From contig JABMQG010000145.1 in assembly GCA_013203365.1 (NCBI GenBank), positions 1-7,428 of the forward strand: DNA of 7,428 nt. The letters are read 5' to 3'. The translations under genes were made by a program, and so were the position numbers. This DNA comes from Planctomycetota bacterium. Lineage in GTDB: Bacteria; Planctomycetota; Phycisphaerae; SM23-33; FEN-1343. Position 1 is the stretch's first letter; every line of letters begins with the position of its first letter. The notes beneath the pieces are model-generated. The model searched no databases. It had not been told where the DNA came from and was given only the letters and a program-made list of their open reading frames with translations. Positions 1 to 5,919 of this stretch are shown here, piece by piece.

Positions 1-1208
1 ACGCGGACTACATCACCATTCATCACCGCGGTGACGCCCTTGCCGGGTATTTCAGAGAAGTTTGCCACCTCACCCATCGGCAGGCGGGCCTGCTTGGCCT
101 TGGCCACCACAGCCTGCGCGACCGGATGCTTGGAGTAATGCTCTACCGCCGCCGCCGTCGCCAGCAGATCGGCGCCGTCGATGCCGGCCAGGGGCTTGAG
201 CCTGGTCAGGCTCAGCTCGCCAGTGGTCAACGTACCGGTCTTGTCGAACACCACCGCCGTGAGCGTTCGGGCGATCTCCAGGTTCTGTACGTTCTTGACC
301 AGGATGCCCAGCCGGGCTGCGCAAGAAAGGGCAGCCACCATCGCCGTCGGAACCGCCAGAATCAACGCACACGGGCAGGCCACGATCAACATGGTTATCG
401 GGCGCTGAATGTCCTTGGTGAAAAACAGCACGATGCCGGCCAACATCAGCACAACCGGCGTGTACCACCCGGCATAGCGGTCGATCAGCCTCATTATGGG
501 TATCTTGCTCTTCTCGGCCTGTAAAATGAGCTTCTGAACCTTCCCGAGCGTGGTGTCCTCTCCGGCGCGTATGACCCGAACATCGATCGCGCCTGTGAGG
601 TTCGACGTGCCGCTGAAAACCTCGTCTCCGACGGCCTTGTCCACGGGTAACGACTCGCCGGTAATGTTGGCTTGGTTGACCGTGGTCTGGCCGGCGAGAA
701 CCAGCCCGTCGGCAGGGATGTTGTCGCCAGGGCGGGCGCGAATCACGTCGTCCGGCGAGAGGGTCGACGGATCGACCAGATGCTCGACGCCTTCGACAAT
801 CTTGTGGGCTTTCTTAGGCGTCAATCGGATCAGGCCCTCGATGCTGGCCCGCGCGCCAAGGGCGGTGCGGGACTCGACCATGTTGGCAAGCAGAAGGAAA
901 AAGGCCACGGCCCCGGCCACCTGAAAGTCGCTCGTCGCCCAAGCCGCTACGATCGCCACCGCCACCAGCTCGTCCATGTGCATGTGGCCGCGGAATAGGT
1001 GGGACAGGGCATGCACGACCACGGGTATGCCCAGAAGCGCGGCGCCCGCCATGGCCAGGACATCGCTGTGTACGCCGCTTTCTGGCAAAAGAATCTTTGC
1101 CAGAAAACTTGCAGCTACCAGCACCCCACCGGCGAGTATCGCAACGATCTTCAGACTCACCCGCCCCGTCTGGGCCTCGATGGAGTCCTTTAAAATGTTG
1201 TGTGCCAT
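1..1208 (-). CDS. Heavy-metal-translocating P1B-type ATPase, N-terminal part (C-terminus off the left edge)
   Basis: This is an inner-membrane pump that uses ATP to move soft metal cations. 402 residues are visible. Two hydrophobic helices (about 18-41 and 48-72) are followed by a second pair (about 79-110). The actuator domain has TGES at 183-186. A further helix (about 248-263) precedes the metal-site helix with C278-P279-C280. The phosphorylation motif DKTGTLT starts at D322, and the P1B-specific His-Pro pair is H361-P362. The nucleotide-binding remainder and the last helices are off the window. There is no N-terminal HMA domain or CXXC metal-binding motif: only about 17 residues precede the first helix. 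The CPC motif allows Cu(I) or Zn/Cd/Pb transport. The helix reads CPCALILAVP rather than the classic Cu or Zn signatures, and the ion-specifying last helices are missing, so I leave the metal open. The start at 1208 is backed by GGAG at 1214-1217, five bases upstream. Confidence 0.95.
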   Translation of the reverse strand, partial: MAHNILKDSIEAQTGRVSLKIVAILAGGVLVAASFLAKILLPESGVHSDVLAMAGAALLGIPVVVHALSHLFRGHMHMDELVAVAIVAAWATSDFQVAGAVAFFLLLANMVESRTALGARASIEGLIRLTPKKAHKIVEGVEHLVDPSTLSPDDVIRARPGDNIPADGLVLAGQTTVNQANITGESLPVDKAVGDEVFSGTSNLTGAIDVRVIRAGEDTTLGKVQKLILQAEKSKIPIMRLIDRYAGWYTPVVLMLAGIVLFFTKDIQRPITMLIVACPCALILAVPTAMVAALSCAARLGILVKNVQNLEIARTLTAVVFDKTGTLTTGELSLTRLKPLAGIDGADLLATAAAVEHYSKHPVAQAVVAKAKQARLPMGEVANFSEIPGKGVTAVMNGDVVR

Positions 1209-1213
1209 AACCT

Positions 1214-1217
1214 CTCC
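1214..1217 (-). promoter_or_regulatory. Ribosome binding site of the P-type ATPase gene
   Basis: On the minus strand GGAG lies five bases before the ATG at 1208 (GGAGAGGTTATG). This supports that start and therefore the absence of an N-terminal HMA domain. Confidence 0.6.
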
Positions 1218-1262
1218 ACCGCGGATATCTTATTGTGGGCCTGACGTATGGGCATAAGAATA

Positions 1263-1280
1263 TGTTCTGCTGTGCGAACA
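1263..1280. promoter_or_regulatory. Dyad TGTTC-N8-GAACA, possible operator upstream of the ATPase gene
   Basis: This is a perfect 5+5 base inverted repeat with an 8-base spacer, 55-72 bases upstream of the ATPase start. Spacing and position suit a dimeric regulator site, for example a metal-responsive repressor. I know of no specific regulator that matches, and a repeat this short can arise by chance. Confidence 0.25.
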
Positions 1281-1331
1281 AGCAACAGCCGATTAGCCGC
1301 TTTACCTAGTGCCAGGGCACAGCACCGCCAG

Positions 1332-1411
1332 GCCGGCTCGAACCATCATACGCCCAGGTCCCTGACCGGGTTCACGAAAAGTCCCGCCTTGATAAACATT
1401 TGCGAGCCGGC
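1332..1411. repeat. Inverted repeat with 9-base arms enclosing smaller dyads
   Basis: GCCGGCTCG at 1332-1340 is perfectly complementary to CGAGCCGGC at 1403-1411, with 62 bases between. Inside lie shorter pairings: GGTC at 1357-1360 with GACC at 1364-1367, and CGGG at 1367-1370 with CCCG at 1383-1386. The two inner pairings share base 1367. If transcribed, the region could fold into a closed multi-stem structure about 220 bases before aroA. It matches no riboswitch class I recognise. Confidence 0.35.
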
Positions 1412-1555
1412 TGTCAACTATGAATTGAAGATTGCGCCTGATAACTTGTGCCACAAAGGCGAAATGCCGGACGATTTCCACCAGGCGCACATACTTGACG
1501 TAGCCGGGCCGCCATTGGCTCGAATCAGTCAGTATGCATCCGGCGGATATTTTGC

Positions 1556-1585
1556 ATGGCAAGTGATCGGGCATTGCGTTAATAT
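1556..1585 (+). promoter_or_regulatory. Possible sigma-70-type promoter of aroA
   Basis: A -10-like TAATAT at 1580-1585 is preceded, after an 18-base spacer, by a weak -35 ATGGCA at 1556-1561 (4 of 6 matches to TTGACA). Transcription would begin near 1592, giving a leader of about 13 or 43 bases depending on the aroA start. The weak -35 keeps this tentative. Confidence 0.25.
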
Positions 1586-1598
1586 AGCGTAAGGCTCG

Positions 1599-1616
1599 TC
1601 ATACATGTCATACATG
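1599..1616 (+). repeat. Tandem 9-base repeat TCATACATG x2 at the aroA start
   Basis: Two exact, adjacent copies of TCATACATG occupy 1599-1607 and 1608-1616. Because the unit is 9 bases, it creates two in-frame ATG codons (1605 and 1614) ahead of the likely start at 1635. Gain or loss of a unit would leave the frame intact. Confidence 0.8.
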
Positions 1617-1634
1617 AGGATACCGGGGCTAGCT

Positions 1635-2918
1635 ATGAACCTGAGCATACGTCCATCCGGCAACCTGCGGGGTGAGTTGGCCGTCCCGCCGAACAAGAGC
1701 CACTCGTTTCGCGCCCTTATCATGGCTGGCTTGGCCGACGGGGTCAGCCACATCCATCACCCGATGACCTCCTCCGACTGGCTGCGGGCGACCGAGGCGC
1801 TGGAGATGTTCGGCGCCAACGTAACACCCGAGGCAGGCGATTCATGGCTCGTCAAGGGCACCGCCGGGCACCTGCAACCGCCGGAGGATGTGCTCGATTG
1901 CGGCAACAGCGGGATTATTTTCCGCTTCTTCACCGCCTTGGCCGCTACGTGCGCCGGCTACACCGTACTTAGCGGCGATCACTCGCTACGTCACATCCGC
2001 CCGATGGGCCCTTTGCTGGAGGCGCTGAATCAGTTGGGCTGCTTCGCCGTCAGCACCAAGGGCGACGGGCATGCACCGGTGGTTGTGCGCGGACCGATCC
2101 GCGGCGGGCAGGCCGCCCTCGATGGCGCCGATAGCCAGCCGATCAGCGCACTGCTGATTGCATGTGCTCTGGCCGAGGCGCCTTCCGAACTGACAGTGAT
2201 CAATCCCGGCGAAAAAACCTGGGTCGGTGTCACGCTCGACTGGCTGGCTCGCTGCGGGGTGGAAATCAGCAACGACCAATTCGCCAAGTACCGCATCCGG
2301 GGTCGGCAGCAGTGGGGGGGGCTTGAGACCACTATCCCCAGGGATTGGTCCGCCGCCATGTACCCGATCGCCGCCGCGCTTATTACCGAAGGCAGCGAGG
2401 TCTTCCTGCCAGGGCTGGATTTCAACGACAGCCAGGGCGATCGGCTCGTGGTGAACGTCCTGCGCGACATGGGGGCCGACATCGAGATACGAGACGATGG
2501 CGTACTCGCCCGCAGCAGCAAACTCACCGGGCGAGTCATCGACTGCAACGACTTCATAGACCAGTTCATGATGCTTGCGGTGGTCGGCTGCTTCGCCAAA
2601 GGTGAAACGGTCCTTACCAACGCAGAGATATGCAGGCATAAGGAATGCAACCGCATTACCGAAATGCACAGGGCCCTGACGACGATGGGGGCCGATGTCC
2701 AGCAACGGCAGGACGGCCTGATCGTTCACCAAAGCCATCTGAAAGGGGCCGTCCTCGACAGCCGGGCCGACCATAGATTGGTCATGACCCTTGCCGTCGC
2801 CGCCCTGGGCGCCGCCGGAGATACCGTTATCAACGACATCGCCTGCATCAAGAAGACATTCCCCCACTTCGTCGAGCAGATGACACGCATCGGCGCCGCC
2901 ATGTTCACGGACCGATAG
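1635..2918 (+). CDS. aroA: 3-phosphoshikimate 1-carboxyvinyltransferase (EPSP synthase), divergent
   Basis: This cytoplasmic shikimate-pathway enzyme joins shikimate-3-phosphate and PEP to give EPSP, towards chorismate and the aromatic amino acids. It has 427 residues, the usual family length (E. coli 427), with both repeated half-domains. Conserved catalytic residues, with the E. coli equivalent in brackets, are K21-S22 (K22-S23), R26 (R27), R119 (R124), Q168 (Q171), D309 (D313), K336-E337 (K340-E341), R340 (R344), D379-H380-R381 (386) and K407 (K411). Several positions are unusual. GN-SG at 90-93 is followed by I94 where E. coli has T97, and F98 stands where P101 is. The KE-S/T-DR motif reads KECNR, and the loop around 193-196 reads EKTW. 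I chose the start at 1635 because family similarity begins at once (MNLSIRPSG). In-frame ATGs at 1605 and 1614 would add 10 or 7 residues, and no strong ribosome binding site decides between them. A paralogue with another substrate is possible but less likely. Confidence 0.9.
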   Translation: MNLSIRPSGNLRGELAVPPNKSHSFRALIMAGLADGVSHIHHPMTSSDWLRATEALEMFGANVTPEAGDSWLVKGTAGHLQPPEDVLDCGNSGIIFRFFTALAATCAGYTVLSGDHSLRHIRPMGPLLEALNQLGCFAVSTKGDGHAPVVVRGPIRGGQAALDGADSQPISALLIACALAEAPSELTVINPGEKTWVGVTLDWLARCGVEISNDQFAKYRIRGRQQWGGLETTIPRDWSAAMYPIAAALITEGSEVFLPGLDFNDSQGDRLVVNVLRDMGADIEIRDDGVLARSSKLTGRVIDCNDFIDQFMMLAVVGCFAKGETVLTNAEICRHKECNRITEMHRALTTMGADVQQRQDGLIVHQSHLKGAVLDSRADHRLVMTLAVAALGAAGDTVINDIACIKKTFPHFVEQMTRIGAAMFTDR

Positions 2919-3018
2919 CCGACACTACAAGCCTCGCAAGTTTCGAACGTACCCCTTGTGGCCGGCAGCAGGCGGATATCATAACCGCACCTGTCAGCGC
3001 CACCCGGTGTCTGCTTCC

Positions 3019-3603
3019 TCAGTCTTTCGGCAGATGCGCCTTGACGGTGTCAGCAACGGCTTCCGCACAGGCCTTCACCCCGCTTTCGCTCAGATGCAGT
3101 TGATCTTCGGCCAGGTACTTGTCGACATTCTTCCAAACCAACGCGTGCAGATCGTTGATGGGGATGTTGTTCTTCGCCATTACCTCTTTGGCGGCCTTGT
3201 TGTACTGGTCTATATCTTTGTTTCGCCAGGACCACTCATCCGTCTTGAAGGGACGGTCCGGATGCACCGGGGTGCTGGTTGCCCAGATCACGTGCGGGGT
3301 CAGTGTGGTAAGACGCTTGAGAATGAACTCGATATTCGCCCGGTATACGTCGATAGGAATCTGCACCGGGCTTCTGTTTGGATTGTGTCCTGCGTCGTGA
3401 ATGCCGTTATTCCAGTGAACGACATCAGGCTGTCCCAGTTCGGTTATCCATCGGTCTAGTGAAGACAGGGTGTACAAACTGAACTGGCAGTTGTCGGACG
3501 GGCCGACCACATCTGCCATGCCTTTCAGCAACTGGGCCACCAGGGGCTGATAACTTATGCGGATCGAGTCGCCAAGCAATAAAACCCTGCGCGTGTTAGA
3601 CAT
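3019..3603 (-). CDS. SGNH/GDSL-type hydrolase, small and cytoplasmic
   Basis: This is a 194-residue serine hydrolase of the SGNH fold; members act as esterases, lipases or carbohydrate deacetylases. The sequence shows the block I motif GDS at 11-13 (nucleophile S13) right after a short hydrophobic strand. A block III-like motif, HWNNG at 63-67, has N66 as the likely oxyanion Asn. The block V Asp-x-x-His is D167 and H170, followed by LSESG. The Gly of block II is not obvious. There is no signal peptide or membrane segment, so it probably acts in the cytoplasm. The substrate cannot be told. AGGAG lies nine bases before the ATG and fixes the start. The gene lies 101 bases downstream of pheT on the same strand and converges with aroA, so it could be read from the pheT promoter or its own. 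Confidence 0.85.
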   Translation of the reverse strand: MSNTRRVLLLGDSIRISYQPLVAQLLKGMADVVGPSDNCQFSLYTLSSLDRWITELGQPDVVHWNNGIHDAGHNPNRSPVQIPIDVYRANIEFILKRLTTLTPHVIWATSTPVHPDRPFKTDEWSWRNKDIDQYNKAAKEVMAKNNIPINDLHALVWKNVDKYLAEDQLHLSESGVKACAEAVADTVKAHLPKD

Positions 3604-3612
3604 TGCTCCATT

Positions 3613-3617
3613 CTCCT
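3613..3617 (-). promoter_or_regulatory. Ribosome binding site of the SGNH hydrolase gene
   Basis: AGGAG on the minus strand is nine bases upstream of the ATG at 3603. It is one of only two clear Shine-Dalgarno matches in the window and sets the start of the hydrolase. Confidence 0.7.
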
Positions 3618-3640
3618 AAAACCGAACGATACGTACTGAC

Positions 3641-3671
3641 TCAGCGTGAATTGGACACTCGTCCTCGCTGA
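3641..3671 (-). repeat. Interrupted hairpin between pheT and the hydrolase gene
   Basis: TCAGCG at 3641-3646 pairs with CGCTGA at 3666-3671. Inside, GGAC at 3653-3656 pairs with GTCC at 3661-3664 around a 4-base loop, with an asymmetric internal loop between the two stems. On the minus strand it lies downstream of the pheT stop and is not followed directly by a T-run, so it is not a classic intrinsic terminator. It could stabilise the pheT 3' end or attenuate read-through into the hydrolase. Confidence 0.35.
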
Positions 3672-3704
3672 ACCCGGAGAAACCGCCTTCAATCGTTGAC
3701 TGCC

Positions 3705-5741
3705 CTAAAGTACTCTAAGTTCCGCCTGATGCTCGTTCTTCAAAGCCGCGACGACCTCGGCGACCGCCGCGTCGACCTCCTCGTGGCGGAGCGTTCGGCC
3801 GGCGTGACGATATGTCAGGCGCATAGTGACCGACTTGCGCCCCGGCCCGGCCTGTTTGCCTCTGTAGGTGTCAACGTAATCCAATTGCTCCATCAGATCG
3901 CCGCCGGCCATGCCGATGGTCTTCGCCAGGTGCTCCCACGTCACCGGCTCCGGCACTACCACGCTCAGGTCGCGACGAATCGGCGGGAAACGCGGCACGG
4001 GCTTATAGCTTCGAGCTGCTTGCCGCAGCGGAGCCAGCAGATCGAAGCGAACCATAGCCCCGGCCGGTGAATCGCCCAGGCCGTAGTAGTCGCAAACCTT
4101 CTCGTCTACCACGCCCATCACGCCTAGCTTCTCAACCGCGTCATCGCCGCCGAGAACGAGAAACAGTTCCGCCGCCGTGCCCTTGCGAAAACCTTGCACC
4201 TCATCTGCGCGGACCCGGACCCGCCAGGCCGGGTCGAAACGCCGCACCACGGCCTCCACGGCCCCGCGAACTTCCCGAAGCGACCCATCCGTCAACAAGC
4301 CCAGTTGCGTGTACTCCTGTGGGAGCAGATCACCGTCGCCGGCCGTCTTGGCCGGGGGAAAAACCGAAGCCAACTCGAACAGGTGAACGGCCTCGTTGCC
4401 TGCGTCCTGGTTTACCTTGCGGGCACGAAGCAGGCTGGGCATCAGCCCCTGACGCAACGTCCCGTTTGTCTTGCGAAGCCGAGGATCGACCGACAGGCTG
4501 TCCGCCCAGCCGAACAACTCTGCCTCGGCCTCATCGATGAAAGTGAACGTGATGGCCTCGTCGTAGCCCGCGGCGTTGAGCACCTCGCCGACCGTCCTGC
4601 GGGCCCACTCCAGTAGCGACGGCGGCGTCACTTCGTGCGTGACGGTCCCGCCGACCGGGATTTGATCGTAGCCGTGAATTCGTCCCAACTCCTCGATCAA
4701 GTCCACTTCTCGCGTCAGGTCGCCCCGATAAGGCGGTATCGTGCAGACGATGCTCTCGCCGTTGTCCTTCACTTGCAGCCCTAACGATTCGAGAATGGCC
4801 GCCTGCCTGTCGCGCGGTATCTCCACGCCAAGCAGAGCGTTCGTCCGCCGGGGGCGAAGCGATACGACGGCCTGCCGGTGGGCCTTATGCCATGCGTCCG
4901 CCACACCGCCGAGCAGCTCCCCGCCGGCGATCTGAAGGATCAGTTGGCAGGTGCGCAGACTCGCCCGCTCCAAGGCCACCGGGTCAACTGCACGCTCGAA
5001 GCGGTAGCTCGCCTCGCTCATCAGACCCAAGGCCCGGCTCGTTCTGCGAATGCTTAGCGGATCGAACTGCGCGCTTTCGATTAGCAGGTTCGTCGTCGAA
5101 TCGGAAACCTCCGTGTCCAGTCCGCCCATTACACCTGCTATGGCCACGGGCCGGCTGGTATCGGCGATAACGCCCATCCAATCATGCAGCTCGTAACGCC
5201 CACCGTCGATGGCAGTGATCAATTCGCCGTCTTTCGCCCAGCGGACGATAATCCGCCTGCCCGCCAGCTTGTCCAGGTCGAACGCGTGCAAGGGCTGACT
5301 GTATTCCATAAGAACATAGTTCGTCACGTCCACGACGTTGTTGATGCTTCGCAGCCCGACGGCATTGAGCCGCTCGACCATCCACGCCGGCGACGGGCCG
5401 ACCTTCACGCCGCGAATCACCCTGGCCGTGTAGCGCGGGCAAAACTCCGGCGCCAATACCTCAACGCTCGTGACGTCGCCGACCTGCCCGCTCATCGGTA
5501 TGTCACCCAGGTTCGGCAGCCTCAGCGGCCGGCCGGTCATCGCCCCAACCTCACGCGCAACACCAATGTGCCCAAGGCAATCCGGGCGGTTGGAGGTGAC
5601 TTCAACGTCAAGGACGATGTCCGAATCCGTCTCGGCTATGCCTTCGATATTCAAACCCACGGCCATCATCCGCTCGGCCAGCTCGGCCGCGGGTATAGTC
5701 ACGTCCACGTAATCAGTCAACCAGTTCAACGAAATCTTCAT
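3705..5741 (-). CDS. pheT: Phenylalanine-tRNA ligase beta subunit, short form without the N-terminal tRNA-binding OB-fold
   Basis: This is the beta chain of the alpha2-beta2 enzyme that charges tRNA-Phe; the catalytic site is in the alpha chain (PheS). It has 678 residues, whereas typical bacterial PheT has about 790-800. The N-terminal segment 1-35 (MKISLNWL) runs almost directly into the strand and motif SNRPDCLG at 50-57, so the EMAP-type tRNA-binding insertion found near residues 40-150 of E. coli PheT is missing. The B3/B4 editing-type domain (about 95-260), the B5 domain (about 290-365, with PPYRGDL at 336-342), the catalytic-like core (about 370-560) and the C-terminal FDX-ACB anticodon-binding domain (about 583-678, with FPPIRRDLS) are all present. 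An upstream GTG at 5774 would add 11 residues; I prefer the ATG at 5741 because the family begins with this Met-Lys. No pheS lies next to it. A good promoter candidate lies at 5820-5847. Confidence 0.95.
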   Translation of the reverse strand: MKISLNWLTDYVDVTIPAAELAERMMAVGLNIEGIAETDSDIVLDVEVTSNRPDCLGHIGVAREVGAMTGRPLRLPNLGDIPMSGQVGDVTSVEVLAPEFCPRYTARVIRGVKVGPSPAWMVERLNAVGLRSINNVVDVTNYVLMEYSQPLHAFDLDKLAGRRIIVRWAKDGELITAIDGGRYELHDWMGVIADTSRPVAIAGVMGGLDTEVSDSTTNLLIESAQFDPLSIRRTSRALGLMSEASYRFERAVDPVALERASLRTCQLILQIAGGELLGGVADAWHKAHRQAVVSLRPRRTNALLGVEIPRDRQAAILESLGLQVKDNGESIVCTIPPYRGDLTREVDLIEELGRIHGYDQIPVGGTVTHEVTPPSLLEWARRTVGEVLNAAGYDEAITFTFIDEAEAELFGWADSLSVDPRLRKTNGTLRQGLMPSLLRARKVNQDAGNEAVHLFELASVFPPAKTAGDGDLLPQEYTQLGLLTDGSLREVRGAVEAVVRRFDPAWRVRVRADEVQGFRKGTAAELFLVLGGDDAVEKLGVMGVVDEKVCDYYGLGDSPAGAMVRFDLLAPLRQAARSYKPVPRFPPIRRDLSVVVPEPVTWEHLAKTIGMAGGDLMEQLDYVDTYRGKQAGPGRKSVTMRLTYRHAGRTLRHEEVDAAVAEVVAALKNEHQAELRVL

Positions 5742-5819
5742 TGTCTGCCGCGTCCAAATTTCAACTCTAACCACGATGCCGCCGATCCCGCCGCACGAAC
5801 AAGGTCGGCCAAAAGTGCA

Positions 5820-5847
5820 ATGGTACCGGCAAGGCGGCGTCTGTCAA
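5820..5847 (-). promoter_or_regulatory. Probable sigma-70-type promoter of pheT
   Basis: On the minus strand a perfect TTGACA (-35) lies at 5842-5847, then a 16-base spacer, then TACCAT (-10, 4 of 6 matches) at 5820-5825. It points towards pheT and would give a leader of about 70 bases. The perfect -35 and the sensible position in the divergent gap support it; the modest -10 and short spacer limit confidence. Confidence 0.4.
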
Positions 5848-5889
5848 AGATTTTAGAGTCTGTCGCACTTACGGCCCTTCCCAACAGAC
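5839..5889. repeat. Cluster of GTCTGT half-sites in the pheT/reductase divergent region
   Basis: GTCTGTC occurs at 5839-5845 and 5858-5864 as direct repeats 19 bases apart. An inverted copy, ACAGAC, lies at 5884-5889. The first copy overlaps the -35 box of the proposed pheT promoter. This could be a regulator site serving one or both divergent genes, or chance. Confidence 0.3.
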
Positions 5890-5919
5890 CTTCGCCCGGA
5901 TAGACTCACCGCCACTGAA

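Larger units (their letters stand above)
1209..1634. other. 426-base divergent intergenic region with no convincing gene
   Basis: This gap lies between the divergent ATPase and aroA genes. Open frames exist (1248-1592 plus, 1302-1574 minus), but their translations show no recognisable motif, no hydrophobic pattern and no good ribosome binding site. The composition looks less GC-rich than the flanking genes. The gap should contain the promoters of both genes. It also holds a TGTTC/GAACA dyad near the ATPase, a long-range 9-base inverted repeat in the middle and a 9-base tandem repeat at the aroA start, each listed separately. A decayed gene cannot be excluded. Confidence 0.6.

Noticed and set aside
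1302..1574. Open frame of 90 codons on the minus strand in the same gap
   Set aside because: No family resemblance, no good ribosome binding site and no hydrophobic or repeat pattern. A decayed gene cannot be fully excluded.
1248..1592. Open frame of 114 codons on the plus strand in the gap before aroA
   Set aside because: The translation has no recognisable motif and no ribosome binding site, and its composition looks random; it also overlaps the likely promoters.
1986..2867. Long open frame (293 codons) antisense to aroA
   Set aside because: It lies wholly within the well-supported aroA gene and reads as the low-complexity shadow expected in GC-rich DNA.
2969..2993. Imperfect hairpin (CAGGCGG with CCGCACCTG) between aroA and the hydrolase gene, considered as a bidirectional terminator
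   Set aside because: The stem is short and bulged and has no T-run on either strand, so a terminator call is not supported.
2956..3459. Open frame of 167 codons on the plus strand over the hydrolase gene
   Set aside because: It lies largely antisense to the SGNH hydrolase, which has clear catalytic motifs and a ribosome binding site.
5184..5903. Open frame of 239 codons on the plus strand antisense to pheT
   Set aside because: It is almost entirely antisense to conserved pheT domains and shows no motif of its own.
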